NCBI GenBank assembly: GCA_030149115.1
Contig: JASBSE010000535.1
Coordinates: 1 to 7,303 of the forward strand
Source: Winogradskyella sp.
Lineage (GTDB): Bacteria; Bacteroidota; Bacteroidia; Flavobacteriales; Flavobacteriaceae
DNA: 7,303 nt
Direction of reading: 5' to 3'
Both the position numbers and the translations under genes were made by a program. Below the pieces are notes generated by a model. That model was given only the letters and a program-made list of their open reading frames with translations, did no database searches and had not been told where the DNA came from. Of the stretch, positions 1 through 4,664 are shown piece by piece (position 1 is the first letter of the stretch; each line of letters begins with the position of its first letter).

Positions 1-1
1 A

Positions 2-346
2 GATAAAACAAAACCTGTTTTTGACAGTCCCAACACTATAAATTTACACGGAGATCTTTTTAACGAAGATGCATTAATTTTTAAAGATTTAACATCGAGA
101 CGAGTGGCATTAAAACATAAACAAAACGGTGAAATTCTTAATGTCAAGTTTGAAGGTTTTCCTTTTTTGGGCATTTGGGCAAAACCTAATGCTCCTTACG
201 TTTGTATTGAACCTTGGATTGGCATTGCTGATTCAGAAAGCAGCAATCAACAAATAAAAGACAAGGAAGGTATTGTGACCTTAGAACCGAAAAAATCATT
301 CAAAGCAACGTATAGTATAACGCTTAATCGCAATTTGTTAAACTGA
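2..346 (+). CDS. Aldose 1-epimerase family protein, LacX-like (5' partial)
   Basis: The reading frame is open from the left edge to TGA at 344-346, giving 114 C-terminal residues; the true start is outside the window. The GTG at 104 is only an internal Val, because coding similarity continues upstream of it (HGDLFNEDALIFKDL). Aldose epimerases interconvert alpha and beta anomers of sugars. The visible part matches the C-terminal half of the LacX/YeaD-like branch: FPFLGIWAKP, then CIEPWIGIAD, then KEGIVTLEP and a final beta strand. In this family the Glu of the C-terminal Glu-Pro-Trp-type motif corresponds to the catalytic base; here it is Glu70 of the fragment. The end is intact, with no frameshift. 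Its substrate cannot be read from the sequence. The helicase gene follows after 40 nt with its own -7 element, so the two need not share a transcript. Confidence 0.87.
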   Translation, partial: DKTKPVFDSPNTINLHGDLFNEDALIFKDLTSRRVALKHKQNGEILNVKFEGFPFLGIWAKPNAPYVCIEPWIGIADSESSNQQIKDKEGIVTLEPKKSFKATYSITLNRNLLN

Positions 347-362
347 TATAGATTATTAATAG

Positions 363-370
363 TAGCTTTG
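363..370 (+). promoter_or_regulatory. Bacteroidota-type -7 element upstream of the helicase gene
   Basis: TAGCTTTG is an exact match to TAnnTTTG, the -7 element recognised by the primary sigma factor of Bacteroidota. It lies in the 40-nt gap just 16 nt before the GTG start of the helicase. The best -33 TTG (335-337) is 25 nt upstream, longer than usual, so the -33 half is weak. Transcription from here would leave a leader of only about 10 nt. Confidence 0.5.
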
Positions 371-386
371 CACAAAATCTATAGCT

Positions 387-1742
387 GTGACTTTTCAAGA
401 TTTAAATCTAAATACTCCTTTATACAATGCTATTGAAGACTTAGGATTCACAACTCCTACTCCAATACAATCTGAAGCATTTAATGTTGTCGCTTCTGGT
501 AAAGATGTGGTTGGTATAGCGCAAACTGGTACTGGTAAGACCTTTGCTTATATGCTACCTATTTTACGTCATCTTAAATATTCAAGACAAGACAATCCAA
601 GAGTTTTAGTTTTGGTACCAACACGCGAACTCGTAGTACAGGTTGTTAGCGAAATAGAAAAAATGTCTAAATACATTAATAACCGTGTTTTAGGTGTTTA
701 TGGAGGTACTAATATCAATACGCAAAAACAAGCTGTTGCGCAAGGTTTAGATATTATTGTGGCTACACCAGGACGTTTATACGACCTTGCAGTTAGCCGA
801 GTTTTGCAACTTAAGTCTATTCAAAAATTAGTGATAGATGAAGTTGATGTGATGCTAGATTTAGGGTTTAGACATCAATTAATGAATATCTTTGATATTC
901 TTCCAAAGCGTAGACAAAACATTATGTTCTCTGCAACGATGACCGCAGATGTTGATGAGTTGATAACAGATTTTTTTATTAATCCTACTAAAATTCAAAT
1001 TGCAGTCTCTGGTACTCCGCTGGAAAATATTAAACAAGAACGTTACAATGTTCCTAATTTTCATACAAAAGTTAATTTACTAGAATACCTATTAAGTGAT
1101 AAAGATGAGTTTTCTAGAGTTTTAATCTTTGTAGCCTACAAGAAAATGGCGGACCGATTGTTCGATAAATTAGAAGAGCTTTTCCCTGGTCAAAGCTGTG
1201 TTATTCACTCTAACAAAACACAGAACTATAGACTTAGAAGTATAGAACAGTTTAGTGAAGGTGAGCACAGATTATTGGTTGCCACAGATGTTATGGCAAG
1301 AGGATTAGATATTGATGATGTTACACACGTTATCAATTTTGACACACCAGATTATCCTGAAAACTATATGCACCGAATTGGTAGAACTGGTCGTGCAGAA
1401 AAACAAGGTCATGCGCTATTATTCTCTACCGAAAAAGAGCAAGAAGCCAGAGAACGTATTGAAGCTTTAATGCAACTAGAGATTGAAACTAAGGACATAC
1501 CAAATGTTGTAGAAATCTCAACTGAACTTATTGAAGAAGAGCGACCTCAAATTAGAGAACGCAATAATCCCACAAAGCGTAGTACTGAAGATATACCTGG
1601 TCCTGCATTTCACGAAAAGAAGGAGAAGAACAAAAAGGTAAATTTAGGAGGTTCTTACAGACGCGAAATTTCTAAAAAGTACAAGAAGCCTAAAACACGA
1701 GGAGATAAAAATTATAACAAGCGTAACAAAAAGAAACGCTGA
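387..1742 (+). CDS. DEAD-box ATP-dependent RNA helicase with basic C-terminal tail
   Basis: This 451-residue protein is a complete cytoplasmic RNA helicase of the superfamily 2 DEAD-box class, which uses ATP to unwind or remodel RNA during ribosome assembly, mRNA decay or cold growth. All motifs are present in order: Q motif around residues 21-32 (PTPIQ), Walker A AQTGTGKT (45-52), PTREL (78-82), TPGR (127-130), motif II (151-154), SAT (182-184), motif V ATDVMARGLD (299-308) and HRIGRTGR (329-336). Motif II reads DEVD rather than DEAD. Residues after about 395 form a Lys/Arg-rich tail (for example KKEKNKK) likely to bind RNA; its length and charge resemble RhlE-type proteins, but I would not assign a specific paralogue. 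The start is GTG at 387; no ATG fits upstream and the N-terminus FQDLNL is typical of the family. A strong hairpin follows the stop codon. Confidence 0.96.
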   Translation: MTFQDLNLNTPLYNAIEDLGFTTPTPIQSEAFNVVASGKDVVGIAQTGTGKTFAYMLPILRHLKYSRQDNPRVLVLVPTRELVVQVVSEIEKMSKYINNRVLGVYGGTNINTQKQAVAQGLDIIVATPGRLYDLAVSRVLQLKSIQKLVIDEVDVMLDLGFRHQLMNIFDILPKRRQNIMFSATMTADVDELITDFFINPTKIQIAVSGTPLENIKQERYNVPNFHTKVNLLEYLLSDKDEFSRVLIFVAYKKMADRLFDKLEELFPGQSCVIHSNKTQNYRLRSIEQFSEGEHRLLVATDVMARGLDIDDVTHVINFDTPDYPENYMHRIGRTGRAEKQGHALLFSTEKEQEARERIEALMQLEIETKDIPNVVEISTELIEEERPQIRERNNPTKRSTEDIPGPAFHEKKEKNKKVNLGGSYRREISKKYKKPKTRGDKNYNKRNKKKR

Positions 1743-1743
1743 T

Positions 1744-1781
1744 AAAAAAAGAAAACCTCTTCAAAAATTGAAGAGGTTTTC
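1744..1781. terminator. Bidirectional intrinsic terminator between convergent units
   Basis: A perfect 14-bp stem (1751-1764 with 1768-1781, AAA loop) containing CCTCTTCA/TGAAGAGG begins 8 nt after the helicase stop. On the minus strand it is followed by seven T residues (complement of 1744-1750), a classical terminator for the operon ending with the MscS-like gene at 1842. On the plus strand the T residues lie mostly inside the stem (GGTTTTCT), so termination of the helicase transcript is plausible but less canonical. Confidence 0.85.
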
Positions 1782-1830
1782 TATATACGTCAAGTACCGC
1801 AGGACCGCATTTTATATGAAATAAAATCTA

Positions 1831-1846
1831 TAACCCTAACCTTATA
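1831..1846. repeat. Left arm of inverted repeat flanking the MscS-like gene
   Basis: TAACCCTAACCTTATA is the reverse complement, with one mismatch, of 2684-2699. It overlaps the stop codon of the MscS-like gene (1842-1844). The shared uninterrupted core is TAACCCTAAC, noticeably richer in C than the surrounding DNA. The function is unknown, and chance is possible in AT-rich sequence. Confidence 0.4.
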
Positions 1847-2675
1847 GTTGATCCTGCACTTGTACTTGATTATCCATTAAATCGTTTATTGGTACTATTA
1901 ACCTACCTTTTGAACCTTTTAATATCACTGATATACTTCTAACTTCATCTACTGTATAACTTTCGTTATTAAAAACTATTTTCTGCCCAACTTCAAACAT
2001 TTTTCTTGCATAAAATGTATGCATAAGCTTAGATACAACACCTTTTGCTCCAAGACCAAATGCAATTGTAAAAGCCAAAAGAAAAGCTCCCAAAATCATG
2101 GTAATGTTGCTTGTAATTATTGTAGTATCTATACCTGCTTGATTTAAAGCTGTAATTGAAATAAATATTAACAATAAAAAGAAAACTATATGGCTAATCA
2201 TTTTGCCTCCAGATAAATCCATAGATTCAAAAAATGATTTCAATCCATTTTTTACAAAATTGGCAAACAACAAACCCAATGTAAAAATGATTAAGGCTGC
2301 AAATAGCTGTGGTAAATATGATAACAATTCACTTATCTGATTGGAGATTATTTCTAATCCTAAAACATCAGACATCATTATTACCAGAATGATATACATT
2401 ACCCATTTTACGAATTTTGACACAATCTTAATCGTATCAAAATTCAACTTTTTGCCTTCTATGATTTCAATATCATTCAGTCTGTCGTCTAATTTATTAG
2501 CCTTAGCTAATTTTAAAACTTTTCTTACAGCCTTTACAACAAGTTTTGTAACTATCCACCCTATAATTAAAATAGCTAGTGCAGCTAAAGCTTTAACTAA
2601 AAACGCTGAAACTTCTGGCCACATAGAAGATAATGACTGCATTGCCGAATTTTTAAAATCTGTTACTTTTTCCAT
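1842..2675 (-). CDS. Small-conductance mechanosensitive channel (MscS) family protein with extra TM helices
   Basis: The 277-residue inner-membrane protein should act as a tension-gated channel that releases solutes on osmotic downshock. About five hydrophobic helices are visible: near residues 22-45, 84-106, 119-142, 158-178 and 190-213. The first and third are followed by basic or amphipathic stretches, as in the 'conserved TM helix' repeats found in some MscS relatives. The last helix, GAFLLAFTIAFGLGAKGVVS, is the Gly/Ala-rich pore helix (TM3) of MscS, and residues 220-268 (FEVGQKIVF ... GRLIVPINDL) match the following beta domain. The protein stops just after that domain, so the large cytoplasmic alpha/beta vestibule of E. 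coli MscS is missing. The start is ATG at 2673-2675. It lies 36 nt downstream of the 57-residue gene on the same strand and is probably the last gene of the sigma-factor operon. Family confidence is high; gating properties are inferred. Confidence 0.88.
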   Translation of the reverse strand: MEKVTDFKNSAMQSLSSMWPEVSAFLVKALAALAILIIGWIVTKLVVKAVRKVLKLAKANKLDDRLNDIEIIEGKKLNFDTIKIVSKFVKWVMYIILVIMMSDVLGLEIISNQISELLSYLPQLFAALIIFTLGLLFANFVKNGLKSFFESMDLSGGKMISHIVFFLLLIFISITALNQAGIDTTIITSNITMILGAFLLAFTIAFGLGAKGVVSKLMHTFYARKMFEVGQKIVFNNESYTVDEVRSISVILKGSKGRLIVPINDLMDNQVQVQDQL

Positions 2676-2683
2676 ACTTATAG

Positions 2684-2699
2684 TATAATGTTAGGGTTA
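2684..2699. repeat. Right arm of inverted repeat flanking the MscS-like gene
   Basis: TATAATGTTAGGGTTA pairs with 1831-1846 (15 of 16 positions). It lies in the 36-nt gap between the 57-residue gene and the MscS-like start codon, 8 nt upstream of that start. In an operon transcript both arms would be present, so they could base-pair across the whole MscS-like coding region. Confidence 0.4.
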
Positions 2700-2711
2700 C
2701 TATATATTTAA

Positions 2712-2885
2712 TTATTTTTTTCTGTTCTTACTTACAGTATCTATGATATAGCCTAAATTATACGAAAACAGTTCGGCTAATTCCATGAGCAATTTTGCCA
2801 TAGCAATGTCGCTCATAACTTTGCTCTTTAGCTCTGCTGGTACCTCTTTTAAAGGCTGGTTTATTTGCTTAAATGGATTCTCCAT
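2712..2885 (-). CDS. 57-residue helical protein overlapping the ECF sigma gene
   Basis: A short frame runs from ATG (2883-2885) to TAA (2712-2714) and encodes 57 residues, beginning MENPFKQINQPLKEVP and ending VSKNRKK. I do not recognise a named domain. The sequence is mostly amphipathic helix: residues around 17-46 (VMSDIAMAKLLMELAELF) have regular hydrophobic spacing but no uninterrupted TM segment, so a soluble or membrane-peripheral protein is expected. The start lies inside the last codons of the sigma gene, overlapping it by 17 nt in another frame, which points to translational coupling. The next gene on the strand, the MscS-like channel, starts 36 nt after the stop. The tight position behind an ECF sigma gene suggests a regulator of sigma activity, but it is far smaller than usual anti-sigma factors and lacks their TM helix; that role is speculative. 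The frame itself looks real because it fills the gap between the two genes. Confidence 0.72.
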   Translation of the reverse strand: MENPFKQINQPLKEVPAELKSKVMSDIAMAKLLMELAELFSYNLGYIIDTVSKNRKK

Positions 2886-3462
2886 CTTTCGTATAATTAT
2901 CGTACTTATGTACGAGTTTTTCTTTTGCTCTTTTTAATCGCATTTTAACTGCGCTTTCCCCTATATCTAAAGCTTCAGATAATTCTTTTATCGTTAAGTT
3001 ATCTTCATACTTTAGCAACAATATCATTTTTTCTTCAGGTGAAATCAACTCCATTACGCCTTTTAACTTATCTACTCGCATATTTTCAAACTCACGAGCA
3101 GAGTCAATTTCCTCACCTATATTTTGTATATCAATACTTTCTGAACTTACAGATTGTTTTTCAAACTTTTTTGCTGTATTTCTGGTTACATAATTTACAC
3201 AATGATTATATGTAAACGCATATAGCCAAGTTGAAAATTTAGACTTACCCTTAAAGCTAGCTAATTTAACAAAGACTCTCAAAAATACATCTTGAGTTAG
3301 GTCTTTAGCTTCATCGACTCCATTTGCAAACCCGTAGCATTTATTATATACCATAGTGGCATATCTATCATAAAGCACCTCGAACAACATAGTGTCGTTG
3401 GTTTTTACGATTGCTTCCACAAGCGCTTCATCGGTTAGGCTATGAATTGCGTCTTCAGTCAA
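2869..3462 (-). CDS. ECF-type RNA polymerase sigma factor (sigma-70 family)
   Basis: The 197-residue protein is a two-domain extracytoplasmic-function sigma factor that would direct RNA polymerase to a small regulon. Region 2 spans about residues 25-95, with the core-binding helix DEAKDLTQDVFLRVF at 50-64 and the -10 recognition part FSTWLYAFTYN at 76-86. A charged linker (about 97-130) leads to region 4 (about 132-185), whose helix-turn-helix LTIKELSEALDIGESAVKMR reads the -35 element. There is no C-terminal extension. The start codon is TTG (3460-3462): an in-frame TAG at 3478-3480 blocks any longer form, and the first ATG (Met25) would cut into region 2. The N-terminus LTDEALVEAIVK is normal for the family. 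An ECF-like promoter lies 43 nt upstream and the 57-residue gene overlaps the 3' end, so the unit is probably autoregulated. The stimulus cannot be read from sequence; the MscS-like neighbour hints at envelope or osmotic stress. Confidence 0.95.
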   Translation of the reverse strand: MTEDAIHSLTDEALVEAIVKTNDTMLFEVLYDRYATMVYNKCYGFANGVDEAKDLTQDVFLRVFVKLASFKGKSKFSTWLYAFTYNHCVNYVTRNTAKKFEKQSVSSESIDIQNIGEEIDSAREFENMRVDKLKGVMELISPEEKMILLLKYEDNLTIKELSEALDIGESAVKMRLKRAKEKLVHKYDNYTKDGESI

Positions 3463-3504
3463 TTTTGGTTGAAAATTCTATTTTAACTTGATTGGTTATA
3501 CGTT

Positions 3505-3533
3505 TAAGACACAAAGCTTCTTAACAAGTCACA
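3505..3533 (-). promoter_or_regulatory. Candidate ECF-dependent (autoregulatory) promoter of the sigma operon
   Basis: Read on the minus strand, TGTGAC (3533-3528) is separated by 16 nt from TGTCTTA (3511-3505). This resembles the TGTAAC and CGTCTTA halves common at ECF promoters, with their usual 16-17 nt spacing. Transcription would start near 3498-3500, leaving a leader of about 37 nt before the TTG start. An A/T tract with a self-complementary AAAAATTTT/AAAATTTTT pair (3533-3554) lies immediately upstream and could act as an UP-like or curved element. The spacer also contains AAGCTTTG, one mismatch from a housekeeping -7 element, so dual control cannot be excluded. Confidence 0.42.
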
Positions 3534-3552
3534 AAAATTTTAAAAAAAATTT

Positions 3553-3957
3553 TTACTCATTAATTTGATCTTCCATATCTCTAAGATGGTGCTCTAGAGC
3601 TAATGTTGAAATTTGAATTTCTCTTATTAATAATGCCAAAGAAAAAATAAGTAGTAACAATGCAAAACCAAAAATCCAAATTGCAGCATTGTGTTGATCT
3701 ATATAAATTAAAAACATAGTTAAGACACATAGCAAAAGACTAGAAATACCTAAAATTTGCATCCATCGTGTAAGATTTAACCTTAGTCTTAAGTTATTAA
3801 TCTGCCGCATTAACACAGCTTCCTTACGTTCTAAATATTTATCACTAAGATTTCTAATAATTGCCGCATAAGCTAAAAAGCGATTTGTGTATGCTAACAT
3901 GATTAGAGAAATTGCAGAAAATAAAAGTGCCGGAGTTGTAAGCGTAAGTTCTTCCAT
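3553..3957 (-). CDS. DUF2721 family membrane protein
   Basis: This is a 134-residue membrane protein of unknown function. The N-terminal LTTPALLFSAISLIMLAYTN followed by RFLAYAAIIRNL is characteristic of the DUF2721 family, and the family's pattern continues with QINNLRLRLNLTRWMQILG. Three hydrophobic helices are seen at about residues 8-34, 66-88 and 92-112, separated by a basic amphipathic stretch (36-64) and ending in an acidic helical tail (HHLRDMEDQINE). No catalytic residues are evident. The start is ATG at 3955-3957, with a -7-like element 16 nt upstream. The upstream neighbour on the same strand is closed by a strong terminator, so this gene is probably transcribed on its own. It ends 90 nt before the sigma gene start, and the A/T-rich stem over its stop codon might be a weak terminator. 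Confidence 0.88.
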   Translation of the reverse strand: MEELTLTTPALLFSAISLIMLAYTNRFLAYAAIIRNLSDKYLERKEAVLMRQINNLRLRLNLTRWMQILGISSLLLCVLTMFLIYIDQHNAAIWIFGFALLLLIFSLALLIREIQISTLALEHHLRDMEDQINE

Positions 3958-3972
3958 ATAAAAAACTTTTTA

Positions 3973-3980
3973 CAAAATTA
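3973..3980 (-). promoter_or_regulatory. -7-like element upstream of the DUF2721 gene
   Basis: The minus strand reads TAATTTTG, an exact TAnnTTTG match, ending 15 nt before the ATG at 3957. No clear -33 TTG is seen at normal spacing. The element lies between the terminator of the preceding gene and this start, where a promoter is needed. The motif is short and AT-rich, so a chance match is possible. Confidence 0.4.
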
Positions 3981-4001
3981 CTGAATTTAATTTCTAGGCA
4001 T

Positions 4002-4028
4002 AAAAAAAGCGAACTTAATAAGTTCGCT
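4002..4028 (-). terminator. Intrinsic terminator of the ExbB-like gene
   Basis: A 9-bp stem AGCGAACTT/AAGTTCGCT (4008-4016 with 4020-4028, 3-nt loop) begins 23 nt after the stop codon of the ExbB-like gene. On the minus strand it is followed by seven T residues (complement of 4002-4008). This is a canonical rho-independent terminator, and it separates the ExbB-like gene from the DUF2721 gene. Confidence 0.88.
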
Positions 4029-4051
4029 AGTATATAATTACTCTTCTAAGA

Positions 4052-4450
4052 TTACTCTTTGTTTTGCAGCAACCATCTTAATATTAGAATACCTATTCTT
4101 GCAATTATAAAGGTAAACAAACCAAACGTTGCTGTTAATAATGATACTTTAAGTCCACCTGCAAAAATAGCCGGATTTGGATCTCCTAAGGCTTCTACAG
4201 AATCAAAAGCTGTAATCAATCCGATTACGGAGGCAAAAAAACCAATAACCAAACCCAATAGACTACTGTCTACGGTAAGATTGAGCATTTTACGAGCTTT
4301 GTTAGAATCCTTTTTTAAATTAATAAAACCTATTGTAAGCAAAGCTAGAGAAAGCAATAAGCAGATTAAGATGAGCGACATAAAAAGTGGTCCTCCTTCG
4401 TAAAAACGATCTGCGAATTGAACTGTTAAAGATAAAATTGTTGATTGCAT
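4052..4450 (-). CDS. Miniature MotA/TolQ/ExbB-like membrane protein
   Basis: The 132-residue protein has three hydrophobic helices at about residues 20-43, 62-83 and 100-128. The second, SSLLGLVIGFFASVIGLITAF, and the third, AGGLKVSLLTATFGLF, carry the LLGL...G...GLI.AF and GL..ALL.T..GL patterns of ExbB, TolQ and MotA, including a Thr (Thr106) where ExbB has a conserved proton-path Thr. Family members form pentamers that use the proton gradient to drive a partner such as ExbD, TolR or MotB. It is much shorter than ExbB (about 230-250 residues): the cytoplasmic loop between helices 1 and 2 is only about 18 residues (LKKDSNKARKMLNLTVD). No ExbD, TolR or TonB gene is adjacent. The start is ATG at 4448-4450. 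It is transcribed singly, with a TAnnTTTG element upstream and a strong terminator downstream. The family link is firm; energy-transducing activity is inferred. Confidence 0.8.
   Translation of the reverse strand: MQSTILSLTVQFADRFYEGGPLFMSLILICLLLSLALLTIGFINLKKDSNKARKMLNLTVDSSLLGLVIGFFASVIGLITAFDSVEALGDPNPAIFAGGLKVSLLTATFGLFTFIIARIGILILRWLLQNKE
4441..4450. repeat. Direct repeat copy 1 at the ExbB-like start codon
   Basis: TTGATTGCAT here is identical to 4491-4500. On the minus strand this copy reads ATGCAATCAA and is the start of the ExbB-like coding sequence (Met-Gln-Ser). Confidence 0.45.
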
Positions 4451-4490
4451 AGTGTGTAAATTTAGTTATAGTTTTAAAACTGTTTGTTTT

Positions 4491-4500
4491 TTGATTGCAT
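4491..4500. repeat. Direct repeat copy 2 in the ExbB-like leader
   Basis: This is the second copy of TTGATTGCAT, exactly 50 nt upstream of the start-codon copy. On the minus strand it opens an 8-codon frame (MQSKNKQF, then TAA) beginning a few bases downstream of the -7-like element, so it would lie at or near the predicted transcript start. Confidence 0.4.
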
Positions 4501-4502
4501 TT

Positions 4503-4510
4503 CAAAACTA
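4503..4510 (-). promoter_or_regulatory. -7 element upstream of the ExbB-like gene
   Basis: The minus strand reads TAGTTTTG, an exact TAnnTTTG match, 52 nt before the ATG. A TTG lies about 15 nt further upstream (in AAATTGATAAG), slightly closer than typical for a -33 element. AAAACTATA at 4504-4512 is the inverted partner of TATAGTTTT at 4467-4475, and AGTTTTAAAACT (4470-4481) is a perfect palindrome, so the leader could fold or bind a regulator. Confidence 0.45.
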
Positions 4511-4570
4511 TAAACTACATCTTATCAATTTTTTATTTTGCGACGAATAACCTTTTTGGCATGTGATTTA

Positions 4571-4602
4571 ACTAAATGCTAAATCCATTACTAAATCTGC
4601 TA
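4571..4602. promoter_or_regulatory. CTAAAT direct repeats upstream of the kinase gene
   Basis: ACTAAATGCTA (4571-4581) and ACTAAATCTGCTA (4590-4602) are related units whose starts are 19 nt apart, with a further CTAAAT at 4579-4584. LytTR regulators bind pairs of short direct repeats about two helical turns apart, so this may be an operator for the regulator encoded downstream. The match to published LytTR site consensus is poor, so this is inference from position and spacing. It lies in the 214-nt divergent region (4451-4664), which otherwise contains no recognisable gene. Confidence 0.25.
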
Positions 4603-4664
4603 TTCGTCTACAAAATTCCTATCGCCTCTAAAAATATAGTATTATTGTAAGAGGTTATAGCTAA

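Noticed and set aside
104..346. Separate 80-residue gene starting at GTG 104
   Set aside because: The same frame is open to the left edge and the upstream residues fit the aldose epimerase family, so it is the tail of a longer gene.
879..1064. Minus-strand 61-residue frame inside the helicase gene
   Set aside because: It is antisense to conserved helicase motifs, has no family resemblance and its composition looks like a shadow.
1796..1810. ACCGCA-GG-ACCGCA tandem repeat after the helicase terminator
   Set aside because: It is only six bases repeated once, with no associated structure or gene; too short to support a call.
2341..2688. Plus-strand 115-residue frame opposite the MscS-like gene
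   Set aside because: It lies almost fully antisense to a recognisable channel gene; its hydrophobic stretches mirror the TM segments of that gene.
4340..4347. TAGCTTTG on the minus strand inside the ExbB-like gene
   Set aside because: It matches the -7 consensus but is inside a coding region with no gene start suitably placed downstream; likely chance.
4059..4403. Plus-strand 114-residue frame opposite the ExbB-like gene
   Set aside because: It is antisense to conserved TM helices of the real gene, with no recognisable domain or promoter.
4320..4505. Minus-strand 61-residue frame overlapping the ExbB-like start
   Set aside because: It is in a different frame from the recognisable protein, Asn/Phe/Arg-rich, and most of it overlaps the real coding region.
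4601..4610. CGTCTA near the kinase gene as an ECF -10 element
   Set aside because: No TGTAAC-like -35 element lies 16-17 nt upstream on either strand, so it does not form an ECF promoter.
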